Origin: Taenia hydatigena
Lineage: Eukaryota; Platyhelminthes; Cestoda; Cyclophyllidea; Taeniidae
DNA length: 64,000 nt
Direction: 5' to 3'
Assembly (NCBI GenBank): GCA_036345935.2
Contig: JADWOT020000009.1
Location: forward strand, 4,855,381-4,919,380
In this document: piece by piece, positions 45,201 through 54,592 of the stretch
Layout of the letters: each line of letters begins with the position of its first letter
How positions within the stretch are numbered: position 1 is the first letter of the stretch
Notes under the pieces: generated by a model
The model's input: only the letters and a program-made list of their open reading frames with translations
The model's database searches: none
What the model was told of the DNA's origin: nothing
Translations under genes and position numbers: made by a program

Positions 45201-48200
45201 AAGCCAAAACTCAGCACAAATCGCGAGTCAATATGATTTACAGATTATGTAAAGCATTTGGGTATCGGTCCTAAACGAGCAGCAAATGATATGATGGGTC
45301 TTATGAAGCAGCAGTAAATTTTTATCGGGGAAGGGAAAAAGTTCCAAGGCAATGAGGCATCAGGCCTAGCAACTCGAAATCGATCGTGTGCAGCAATACC
45401 ATGTGTACTAGCATACAGTATCACGCACTCAGAGTAACTAAAATAGTACTAAATTAACACATCAAAATTGGCGACAAAATGCTACATCCATATTACCAAA
45501 CCGTTGCATTTGCAGCCCTTTGAAACATAATATTTGCACATGGTAACTTAATAACAACTAATATCACCTGTGAGATTTGATGATCAAATACCTGTAACAC
45601 AACCGAACCGGTGGTCACGAAATAAGTTCAAATGTCAGTAAAAATAAGCTTCTCAAACAGATGGGCGACAGTTCAAATGTTTGAGTGGCCAAGAGGAGAG
45701 AGAAGAACTTCCAGCAGCAAAGAATCACCCGTTCTACTGAATGAGACTCCCCATCTATTGCCACAGCAGTAATGCCACCAGATAGAAGCGGTCACGCTCA
45801 TAAGCAAAAGCCGTAACTTTCCTTCCACGTAATACATATTTAAACTAAAGTTTTTCTTGATGCTTACTCTTCATTAACTCCACTCAATCTGATCACCAGC
45901 AAAAAAAACCACAAGATGCGATATGGTCAAACACTCAAAAGTGACGACACTCCCGATCTCAAGTGGCCAACTGTAACAATTAAGTGAGAAAACGAACATG
46001 TAAAACTGATAACTGAAATACATGCATGTCTTTAAGCACCAAATTTGAACTACTCTCCCTTTGAAAGTTAAGGAGAGAACAAAAGAAAGTCAAAGAAAGT
46101 TCAAACTATTTTGACATAACGATAAAGCATTTATGATTCTCTAGTTTCAAATCTTTCGTTAGAACTACAGGTGCGAGTATTTTATCCTACCAACACAATG
46201 TATCCGAACGAATTTGACAGAGTGCAAACCAAGGCCAAATAGCACATTGACCTCGATGATACAGGGAATCTACTCTAGAGATATGAAAACAATAGGCTTA
46301 ATTATTTCAAGGAAAGATCAACGCTACGACAATGATTAAATCGTAGATCGATTCTTGCTGACAGAACATTTTCACCGCCATCTAAGAGGGATGGAGGAAG
46401 GATGTACCAACAGAAACATGGCGACTGCAAAGGCCTGATAGCGTAGGTAAGAACTAGAAAAAAATTCGAATAAAAATGCCATAACACTGCACGGAAAGTT
46501 GAAATCGTAACATATTAACTAGAAGCGGACGAACAATGAATGCTTCTAATACCACAGACATTCTTCACGAGCAACAGTCACATTACTTAAGCGCCTCAAC
46601 TACAGTAATGGGAATTTTCTGTTAAACGCGTCTATATGGTTCAAAGAACGCACCTTGGCTTCCTTCATAGCCCGAAGGTCAGCTATTCGGCGATCAAGGA
46701 AGTCCCAGGTGTCCTTGTGGTCCGGCGATGTGTCTTGGATGTAGAACAGTTCGGTTAATTTGTACACGTACGCCAGGCCTAGCCGCTTTGCGTACCAGTT
46801 AATCTAAAAGCGAGCAAAAATGAAATTATTGGAGGATGTCAAATTAACCCAAGCGTTTCGATATGCAGGGAAACACGACACCTCGATATCTGAGCCGTAT
46901 TTAAAAGGTCACAGTAAACGCAACTTCAATCAACACAACTCGACAAGATGTTAATCTGACTTCATTGACCCATTCCGACTTTTCCACGTCGATGTTGATG
47001 TGCATTAAAGCCACTTTCCAAAAATATACACACTTTAGGTGTGCAATGTTGGTGCAGAATGACTTAATTTAACTATGTAATCAAATGGTCGCCGCAAAAC
47101 ACACAACTACGATTGATCAGATGACAACAGATCCTGTCTGCTAACTAAAGCGTCGAAATGTGAGGAGGCATTTACCGCATCACTAACCACCGTATGAAGC
47201 CAAGGGCCGAAATGACAGCATTAGGAATTCAGCCGTATTAAAATATTAGCGATACGGTTGGATCAACGCGCCTATTAAAAGTTTTTCTAAAAGGTTGCAA
47301 AAAGCCATGGAGTGCACAAAAATAGGTTTTAAAGAGAACATGCTATCGACTCTTTGTTAATGAATAATGATAAAATTAGTGTTTTGGGACTTAGATGTAC
47401 AGATGGCACTCGTTTCAAAAAATTGAGCCTAACGATAGCCTTTGCGTGTTATTAAATGCGAAATAACGTATTAACGAGATTCACTGGGAGTTTTTCGGAA
47501 AGGAACAATAAATTTGAATGGTTAAAACCACCAATAATAGTCGGAGGTGGACAAATAAACTTCTAGATGAATATTTGGTCATACATGCTAGATAAAAAGA
47601 AGACATGATGCGGATGTGTTTCTGCTGCGCAATAAAAAACAAATTAAACATGCCATTCCAAACACCACGTGGAGGAAGTGGTGGGTTGGAACCATGCAAC
47701 AGTCGTAACTTCCAGCGTACAAGTTATACTCACAAACACGCAGATGGACAGACGAAAGGAGACCCTATGAACTTTCCCCAAAGCCTCAGCCCTTCACACT
47801 ATTAGCGTTCCCTGTAGCAATAAACAAAAAGCGCCTGGTGGAAGTTGATGACGATGAGACAACGAAGACGTGGAATACGATGAGTAAACAGAAGATACTC
47901 ACTTGAAAAAAGGTTACCTGCTTTTCAGAACTTTTCATCACTCCCTTATGCTTCGAGGAGACCTTCAGCGTTTGTGAAACCAAATTTAGTTTCTCTGGAT
48001 TTTCCCCCAAGGTAAAACTTCTCTATCACCCATTCAGTCATTCATTCGTGAACTTTTGACAAGTTATGCTCTAGTGAAGCGAAAATGTGCCACCATTAGG
48101 ACTCACATCCTTACGCAGACTGCAGTAGGCCCAAATAAGCATTGGTTTTAAATCATAAGCGATTGTTGCAAAATACGAATGCCTATAACGTGCGATGTTT

Positions 48201-50229
48201 TCGATAATCCGAAAAGCGAAGTGTTCTTTATTGGCTGAAGATGCTGCAACTTACAGAAGACCTCATATGATTTCTATTGAAATGAAACATCACGGGGATC
48301 AATTTCATCAACGAGGTGAAAAATGAATAGTAATTGGTTGGAAGCGCATAAGCAAGTCGAATGTAAAGTTGAGGTAGGTCTACAGGGGCTTGATATTATA
48401 GAGCTACCTAGTAATTGACATTTATTATAAGCACCAAAAAGTAGCTCGACTAACATTAGGAATTGTTCTAAGAACATTATGACTAAGATCCAAATGACAA
48501 TAACCCGGAAAATTGGTTTGACACATGTAAAAAAGGTAAAACAGTTTGAAAACAACGTAGATTTCGAATTATGGCGGAATTATGCGATGACTCACGTCAA
48601 CGGACCTATCACCAGCTTGTGCCCAAATTTCATCAACGAGTTGCGCCTCGAGACCGATAGCAGCAGGTATATATTGTGGTAGAGCCAGAAGGCCCATTGC
48701 CTGTCTCCATTGTGGGTACACTTCGTCGTTGGCTCGCAGTCGGTGCTCGATGGCACGACGCAAAAACGTGTCCGTCTCCTGCTTCGTCTTGAATGGTGGT
48801 GGCGCCTCAAATCCGAAGCTGCAATTAGACCGTGCTACTCATATTATTTCCGTAATAGGTTTCGCACAGGCTAAAAAAGGAGACGATGCAATCAAGCCAC
48901 TTTAAGGCTGGATGGAAATACGAACGGTATTTACGTGACGCCGCTAGCCTAGACCAGCGTGTCAGCCGATAATAAACGATGTAGACAAAGACGTTTCAAG
49001 AAATAGCTCACCGCTAATCGACTGGCCTAAAGCCATGTTTGTTAAAGAAATGGCTCAACTCTTCTGTAAACATCTTTTTCATCCACAATATTGTGAACCA
49101 ATTTAATAATAACGAATGGGCCAAAAATCGTACATTAAGGTTGATCCAACAGATTGCTTCGTAATCAGATCTGAAGCGTCCCGAAGACAGTTCACCATGA
49201 GGGAATGGGTGCCTCAAGCTTTCTACGAAAGCGTAATTAGATTGGAAAGATGGGATTTGAATAAATGGAAGGTCTAGTGTGGTAAAATACGTATGGACAT
49301 TAAAAAAGTAAATCCTTAGTATATGGACGATACTCACGGACCTGTTGGGCTTGGCAATGATGTATTTCTTGCCATCGACAACGTCCTCCTTGCGCCACTT
49401 GGCGAGTACATCGGCAAGATTATGGTTGCGAGATTCGTAGAAGTGTAGCACGAGATCAATGGGGCCTCGGGGCATAGCAATAGAATGGAGGCCGGGGGGC
49501 AGATTAAGTTCCATGCAGGCGACTTCGAGGGAATCACGCGACCACCCAAGGGTAGGTACATGTGTCACCGCAGCCTCCAGTGCGCGCTCGCACATCTCCT
49601 CTAGCGAGCCCGCCCTCACGTCCACTGAGAAGTTCCCATTGTCGGAATCACTTTCTGCCACTTCCGCTGCGTACGTCGCCCCTTCTATCGAGTCTGTTGT
49701 GGCGTCAGTGGCAACTAAGGAATAAAGAGTATCTGCAGCAGCGATCATATACACGGCGAAATGAGAAACTTACAGTAGATCACTATCAACAAATCCGTAT
49801 AATGGGTAGAAACCAAGAATGTGAGGCTTAAATTACTCTCCAGTTCTTCAAACTCAGATTTAACCACCTTGTTACAAAAAGTGAAAAAACACTACAAAGT
49901 CAACTCAATTAAACGAATATACCCCCCCCCAAAAAAAAAAAAAAAAAAAAAACAAGTTGAATCACACTTACCAGATAATACATAGACGTACCTGATCTGT
50001 AGATAGGGAAGCCATTTGATGTCTTGGGGACGAGATGAGAGTATTGATTTGTAGGGCGGTAGATTTGAGGGGCCGTAAGGAAACTGCGATGACAAATGGC
50101 TAGAGAGCCGAACCAATGGATACATCTAAAGGTAGGTGGTACAAGTAAGCATGATATGAGTTCTTTCACAGTAAACAAAGCTGCACTCCCATTAACTTAC
50201 CGTTTAAAACCCACTCTTGCCCTGATCAT
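42170..50229 (-). CDS. COQ9: COQ9, ubiquinone biosynthesis lipid-binding protein (7 exons)
   Basis: COQ9 is a mitochondrial matrix protein that binds ubiquinone precursors and supports COQ7 in coenzyme Q synthesis. I join seven exons: 50,229-50,201; 50,125-49,992; 49,714-49,342; 48,818-48,596; 46,803-46,654; 43,153-43,100; 42,208-42,170. All phases agree and give about 333 residues (human about 318). The N-terminus MIRARVGFKR and the next exon are basic and Ser/Arg-rich, as in a mitochondrial presequence. The core matches human COQ9: ALEAAVTHVPTLGWSRDSLE; LPQYIPAAIGLEAQLVDEIW then AGDRSVD; INWYAKRLGLAYVYKLTELF then DTWDFLDRRI. The C-terminus ends TSNILGWSCSGR (human TLKNLTGLNQRR). Confidence 0.9.
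43100..43153 (-). CDS. COQ9: COQ9 exon 6 (54 bases)
   Basis: Small exon with a clean ATTTGCAG acceptor and a GTAAGT donor. It reads LKGVASMLREGVFAAGHV, which aligns with human EALVQGLMGAAVTL. It is separated from exon 5 by 3.5 kb. Confidence 0.75.
43154..46653 (-). other. COQ9 intron 5, 3.5 kb
   Basis: AT-rich; no exon, RNA gene or named repeat found on either strand. Open frames here are short and lack splice context. Confidence 0.55.
46654..46803 (-). CDS. COQ9: COQ9 exon 5
   Basis: Begins INWYAKRLGLAYVYKLTELF and continues through DTSPDHKDTWDFLDRRI, matching human FNWYTRRAMLAAIYNTTEL and DSSPDFEDTWRFLENRV. Acceptor CTTTTAG, donor AAG|GTGCGT. Confidence 0.92.
48596..48818 (-). CDS. COQ9: COQ9 exon 4, lipid-binding core
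   Basis: TKQETDTFLRRAIEHRLRAN, then LLALPQYIPAAIGLEAQLVD and WAQAGDRSVD match human RKTDQFLRDAVETRLRM, then [22 protein letters not shown] and YAGDQSTD. Donor GAC|GTGAGT. Confidence 0.92.
49342..49714 (-). CDS. COQ9: COQ9 exon 3, N-terminal part of the COQ9 domain
   Basis: Reads an acidic linker, then the conserved 'AL..VP..GW....' helix region and PIDLVLHFYESRNHNLADVL (human SELILHFVTQCNTRLTRVL). The AG|GTCCGT donor is preferred over the GTGAGT five bases later because it keeps phase with exon 4. An alternative acceptor at 49,734 would add seven residues. Confidence 0.85.
49922..49952 (+). repeat. C9A22 homopolymer tract in COQ9 intron 2
   Basis: Nine C followed by 22 A on the plus strand (T22G9 in the sense of COQ9). 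Its exact length is likely to be unreliable in assembly. Confidence 0.9.
49992..50125 (-). CDS. COQ9: COQ9 exon 2, presequence
   Basis: Acceptor CTACCTTTAG, donor CAG|GTACGT. Reads CIHWFGSLAICHRSFLTAPQ with few acidic residues. A second frame from an internal ATG looks attractive but leaves the wrong phase for exon 3. Confidence 0.75.
50201..50229 (-). CDS. COQ9: COQ9 exon 1, start codon and presequence
   Basis: ATG at 50,229 follows 10 bases of leader after a TTTTGTTTTTACAG acceptor. It reads MIRARVGFK and ends CG|GTAAGT in phase 2. This start gives the only frame that is in phase with the next exon. Confidence 0.75.
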
Positions 50230-50239
50230 CTTCAACAAT

Positions 50240-50255
50240 TCTGTAAAAACAAAAC
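50240..50255 (-). promoter_or_regulatory. Candidate SL trans-splice acceptor between GLMN and COQ9
   Basis: Minus-strand TTTTGTTTTTACAG ends 103 bases after the GLMN stop and 11 bases before the COQ9 ATG. A poly(A) signal lies in between. This is the arrangement expected where a polycistronic transcript is cut, the upstream part polyadenylated and the downstream part capped by a spliced leader. Confidence 0.6.
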
Positions 50256-50321
50256 TAAGCCTGGGTAAACAAACCATCGCTGGATCCATATTGGAAAAAT
50301 GTATGCGTGAAAATAAGTTAC

Positions 50322-50327
50322 TTTATT
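50322..50327 (-). terminator. AATAAA poly(A) signal of GLMN
   Basis: Minus-strand AATAAA 17 bases after the GLMN stop codon. Confidence 0.65.
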
Positions 50328-50343
50328 AACAATTCGTGTTTGT

Positions 50344-52119
50344 TTAAGCAACAGGGAACTCTCCTACACGGGATACAGTGTTCATTAGCAAGCGAAATCG
50401 GAGTAAATAAAGCTGACACTCCCGAAGACTCGGTGCGTTGGGATCAATGGTCACGGGATCGGGATTTGCTTCATGCTCCCTCTCTGCCATTTTATACCTG
50501 TTTGAAATTGATGCAATATCCGAAGAGAGAGGATCGAGGAACTTGGTTTTCAATGTACTCCTGCCTTTTTCGTCAGGACGACTAAAAGCCAGTGCGACTC
50601 TGTGGAAGATTTCCTTGATTTCGGCACCATATTCTGAAGTTGCAATCAACCTTGTGCGAATATTTATATAGATTGCCAAGTTTAATGCTGCCATCAGCCA
50701 GCTGGACTGGTCGAAGAGAGAGTCACTACAACCACATAGCGGGTACTGGAATATCCGGTCACACATGTCTCGAAGGTAATCGAAATCAAATGGCAAAGTA
50801 ACACTAGACTCTCCTACCGAGATCTCCGCGATAAGTAGATCGTTACGACGGCCATCCTGCAATACCAACAATGTGTCATGCAAGAAATTTTTAAACAGAA
50901 CGATCATGTGGGCTCTCAGTCCACAATGGAAGGGTTTAATCGACCGATCCATGATACCACTGAATAATTCACAACAAGCAGTAAGTGAGGCAGAAGACAG
51001 GAGAGCCTCGATAGCTAATATGCAATTCTTGACCTCAATGGGAAGGCTTTCAGATGAGATTGGATGCTTTGAAATTGCTTCAAAACTCCTTATTAGTGAG
51101 ATGGGAAAAGAAGTCCACCAAGTAGACGGAAGACATCGTCGAATCTTGTAAGATAAACTAATAAGATGTTCTTGGGTGCGAATAAGGCGTTTAACATCCA
51201 CCATCGATAAAAAAGAGCCATCAGCAATGAAATTCTCTATCTTTTGTAGAAATGGCGCAGCAATACAGACAAACAGTTCTAACTCATAGGCCTTCGCAAA
51301 AATAGTGGGCCAAAGTGAGCAAGGTGAAAAAGATGTCAAGCACAAACCCAAAGTGTGTAGCAATGCTATTTCGCTATCATTAAATTGAGTGGAAGCAACA
51401 ATGATATTTGAACAATTATTCAGAAATTGGAGGAAATCATAGCAACGAGAGTACAGAGGAGGGCCGGTTAATTGCAGAACGGAGATAAAAGTTTGAAATA
51501 CAGGCATTGTGTCCTCATTTAAATGTACGAAATATAGAGCTTCCGAGAAGTAATAAAGAACATCCTCCGAGTACATAAGAGGATAAGTTTCGTCAGTATC
51601 CTTTGGGAATATGCGGTGAAACAAGTGACTTATGTCGCGAATAAGCACATCAAGAGATTTTGCGGACTTGGAACGAAATGGTGCATTTATTTCCCATATA
51701 AAGGCATGCAACTTGTTTTTAATAGAATCAAGGATAGAATGTGTGTTTAAGTAATCAGAAGGTCCAAAGGAAAGTGCACAATGCTCCAGGAAAGGCATGG
51801 AAAAAGTTAGCACACGAAGAGAACTGCTTGATTCTAACTCGTTAAGAAGGATTAGCACGAATTCCTTGTCACTAAGGGACCGAGAGAGTTCAGAAACGTT
51901 AGCTTTAAGTGAATTTTTTAGTTCAACAGAATGCTCGATCGCTGATTCATTCACTTTACTCAAAATCCACGACACCAGATCCCAAGGTGTACAAGAATTG
52001 GAAGATACGGCATTGGCAATGATATTTTGAATCTTTTCGCAGTCTTTTTTTATCAGTGCATCATTTAAAGAAGCAATAACCTTAGTAGACTCAATTTGAG
52101 CAACGGCATCCATTTTCAT
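50344..52119 (-). CDS. GLMN: Glomulin (GLMN)-like, RBX1-binding regulator of cullin-RING ligases
   Basis: Glomulin is a helical-repeat protein whose C-terminal part binds the RING of RBX1 and blocks its use of E2 enzymes, restraining SCF ligases. This uninterrupted frame has 591 residues (human 594). Overall identity is low, but landmarks agree in order: CTPWDLVSWIL near residue 45 (human MGWNLVGPVV); the segment SSWLMAALNLAIYINIRTR near residue 490 (human DRIMASLNLLRYLVIKD); KFLDPLSSDIASISNRYK (human NFLKPLHIGLNMSKAHYE) in the RBX1-binding end. The whole chain is predicted helical with repeated Leu-rich segments. There are no introns, unlike the human gene. The start is the first of two close ATGs (MKMDAV). 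It lies directly before COQ9 on the same strand. Confidence 0.78.
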   Translation of the reverse strand: MKMDAVAQIESTKVIASLNDALIKKDCEKIQNIIANAVSSNSCTPWDLVSWILSKVNESAIEHSVELKNSLKANVSELSRSLSDKEFVLILLNELESSSSLRVLTFSMPFLEHCALSFGPSDYLNTHSILDSIKNKLHAFIWEINAPFRSKSAKSLDVLIRDISHLFHRIFPKDTDETYPLMYSEDVLYYFSEALYFVHLNEDTMPVFQTFISVLQLTGPPLYSRCYDFLQFLNNCSNIIVASTQFNDSEIALLHTLGLCLTSFSPCSLWPTIFAKAYELELFVCIAAPFLQKIENFIADGSFLSMVDVKRLIRTQEHLISLSYKIRRCLPSTWWTSFPISLIRSFEAISKHPISSESLPIEVKNCILAIEALLSSASLTACCELFSGIMDRSIKPFHCGLRAHMIVLFKNFLHDTLLVLQDGRRNDLLIAEISVGESSVTLPFDFDYLRDMCDRIFQYPLCGCSDSLFDQSSWLMAALNLAIYINIRTRLIATSEYGAEIKEIFHRVALAFSRPDEKGRSTLKTKFLDPLSSDIASISNRYKMAEREHEANPDPVTIDPNAPSLRECQLYLLRFRLLMNTVSRVGEFPVA

Positions 52120-52638
52120 CGATAAACAGCAAATACACCTACCTACGGCGAAGGCAATTTACATAGAACTCTACCCAATCACATTTTACTTTGGGTATAT
52201 GATCAATAAAACAAAGCGAAAAGTGATTAAAACATAAAAATTGGCGCATAGTAGTGCAATTTATTCTGCCCTATAAGGGATCGAGTATTTACATATTAAA
52301 TAATCTTTCCAAAACGCATCTTGTTAAAATTACTATTTTCGGAATTCCACTGGAAATCACAGCAAATAACAAACTTTGGTCTGCTTAAGGTAAATCCTTG
52401 CGCTAAAATACAAATTTTTGAATAAATGGGTTTTTCTGGTGGCAGAAGCATTTAGCCATGCGTCCAACTGTATAGATATATTTGTCTCCCCAGAAATCAC
52501 ATAAGATTATCATATTTACTACACTGAAAAGCATGTCTTGAGATAGATTATTGTAAATTGGAAGGATTAGCTATAATATACATGCTGTGAGAGGGACTAT
52601 AAAACGCCAGTTGCTATTATTACCCATGTATACACACA
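52120..52638 (+). other. Upstream region of GLMN
   Basis: AT-rich; must hold the GLMN promoter, but no TATA or other motif stands out enough to call. Confidence 0.4.
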
Positions 52639-52824
52639 TTTGGCGTCCCGTGACTTCCCTGAAGGCTAAAGAAGGCATGTTACTAGGGCAGAACATGTAT
52701 TTAGTAAACATAAGGACTGGAAGTGCTGGCATGTTTTGGAGGCCAACCTACGCGGCTAGTGCAAGATAGGCACCTAAGTGATCGAAAATGAAACCGGCAG
52801 ACGTAACAAACAAAGTAGTACACA
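52639..52824 (-). repeat. TRIM 3' LTR (left copy)
   Basis: On the plus strand it starts TGGCGTCCCG and ends GTAGTACACA. It has lost the perfect TGTAG/CTACA ends seen in the other copy. Confidence 0.7.
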
Positions 52825-53019
52825 GCCTTTCTCTTCTTCTTTCTCCCGCGTCAGCCTTACAACGTAGACAGTGCTAAAAAAAGCACACACGATCCGAGGA
52901 CAAATGAAGATACGCTCAACTCCCACGTCAATGATCGCTCTTGGCAGTTTGGCCAAACTTGGATTTTTATTTAGTTTGAAAACTAAATTCAGCTTAAAAG
53001 GTTTTTTTACCACTAACGT

Positions 53020-53205
53020 TGTAGCGTCCCGAGACTTCCCTGAAGGTAAAAGAAGGCGGAATGCTAAAGTAGAATATACATATTCACCGGACATGGGGAA
53101 ATAGGCTGCTATCATGGCCCGGAGGCCAGCCCACGCAGCTAGGGCAGTACGGCCACCTCTGTGAACTTGACAGAAACCGGCAGTTCTAACAAACAAAGTA
53201 CTACA
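53020..53205 (-). repeat. TRIM 5' LTR (right copy)
   Basis: 186 bases from TGTAGCGTCC to AAGTACTACA, with perfect five-base inverted ends. Confidence 0.72.
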
Positions 53206-54469
53206 GTGTTAGAACATCGGTCTTCTTTAGCAGGCACATAAGAGAAACCTCCGCACCGAAGGGTTTTTTAGATGGTTCATGGTTAGTGTCGCTTTAATTG
53301 TTTTCATGTTTCTCGCGGAACGCGAAGATGGGGTGGATTTCGAAGACAGACGTTGATGTTAATCCTTCCGTTATGGAATGTCAGAGATTCTCCCATCCGT
53401 AGCACACGCACTTCTTTCGTACCACTAGTTTGCACGAGCAACAGAGATTGAGATAGATATCCTATAAAGTCGGGTCCGCTTTTTACTGTCACCAAAGTAG
53501 ACGGCTCTGCTCTTTCCTTTTGTTCTTCCACCCTTACTATGAGATGGTTGGTTGCTTCTAGACATCTTCATTATAAATAGAAGGAAGATATGAGTTGACT
53601 GGGTCAAAGCATCTAAGACGATGACTTCTCAAGCTCTGAGAAGCGACCACGTCAATTACAATTGTCCTTTCGCCTCTGGCCTACAAAGCACATTTAACGA
53701 ACACATTCATTACAAATAGTTTGAGATAATTTTATGCCCATAAAACTATGACCTAACCAAAACGCATGTTTTAAATTTAACATATTTTACTGTTAGCACC
53801 ATTTTTTGCATATAAGCTGAGTTTCAATCTAGTATGGCGATCGAAACGTAACAATGCGGATTAATGCCTGATATTCTTAAATTATGAGTTTGTGTTTATG
53901 TTGCCCAATGCGTTCCGCGTTGTTATAGCGTAGTGACCTTCAGAATTCGAATAGATTTCCAAATGGTTGGCGAATTGCAAGTATGCAGCGAAATGAAATT
54001 CATCGTTAAGGTTAAAAGAACTAGATTAGTGATCCTAGATCACTGTTTATCTTCAGACATACAGTTTGCAGCATCGTAGCTGTTGGTTTGTGCATATTCC
54101 AAAAAATAGCCGAGAAGAGTTTCCTGCCATTTAAAATCAGTTATAAACTATCATTCTATTTAAATCGGATAAGTAATAGCAAAGACTAATCAAGCAATGC
54201 AAGGTTTGATGTCCTGGCTCTACGAAGCATACTATGATTTAAATGAGCCGTCGTACCGGGAATCTAAGGGTAGTTGATCTGCCCATTTTTATTTTCTTGA
54301 GAAAGGGTCATTGTTATTAGTGCCTCATTCCTACTATCTATAGGAACGGTTGTAACCTAAACAGTAAAATTGCACGTGTGGTTTAAACTGCAAGTGGTGC
54401 ACACAAGTATGTATGACGGCACTACCGTTTAGGAGTATGGCACTAAAGGTGCAAATCGCGTCGTTTTAG
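53206..54469 (+). other. Intergenic region before ZMYND10
   Basis: No gene seen. It contains the upstream region of ZMYND10 and, if the SL model is right, the outron of its transcript. Confidence 0.45.
54458..54469 (+). promoter_or_regulatory. Splice acceptor before ZMYND10 exon 1, candidate SL site
   Basis: GCGTCGTTTTAG precedes the first conserved codons, and its TAG closes the frame upstream. There is no ATG between this acceptor and the conserved sequence. A leader ending in AUG would be in frame with the exon. Confidence 0.5.
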
Positions 54470-54592
54470 TGTATTATTTTTCCGGCCGAGGCAGAGATTT
54501 TTGTTGCAACTCTTGCGGACCTTGACTACGACTGCTACGGGAAGGAGCAGTGGTACAAACAGCATTCGTATTTGGATAAGCTCAATATGCAG
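54470..54592 (+). CDS. ZMYND10: ZMYND10 exon 1
   Basis: Reads CIIFPAEAEIFVATLADLDY and ends LDKLNMQ before GTAAAT. Human begins MGDLELLLPGEAEVLV, so only a few residues and the Met are missing here. Confidence 0.85.

Larger units (their letters stand above)
52639..53205 (-). mobile_element. TRIM-type (terminal-repeat retrotransposon in miniature) element, diverged
   Basis: Two direct repeats of about 186 bases (52,639-52,824 and 53,020-53,205) share many blocks, for example GACTTCCCTGAAGG, GAGGCCA and AAACCGGCAG, but differ at many sites. The right copy runs from TGTAG to CTACA, the short inverted ends of an LTR. On the minus strand a long purine tract (GGGAGAAAGAAGAAGAG) lies at the 3' side of the 195-base internal part next to the left copy. 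Just after the right copy comes ACGTTAGTGGTA, in the position of a primer-binding site. The internal part is too short to code. Target-site duplications could not be confirmed. It lies between GLMN and ZMYND10. Confidence 0.72.

Noticed and set aside
46600..46654. COQ9 exon 5 reading on to a TAG at 46,600
   Set aside because: It would lose the conserved C-terminal tail; two downstream exons in correct phase supply it.
49014..49341. Minus-strand frame continuing past COQ9 exon 3 to 49,014
   Set aside because: The sequence after the donor has no COQ9 similarity, and exon 4 continues the protein in phase.
52774..53196. 140-codon minus-strand frame over the TRIM
   Set aside because: It runs across the internal region and one LTR of the element; chance frame.
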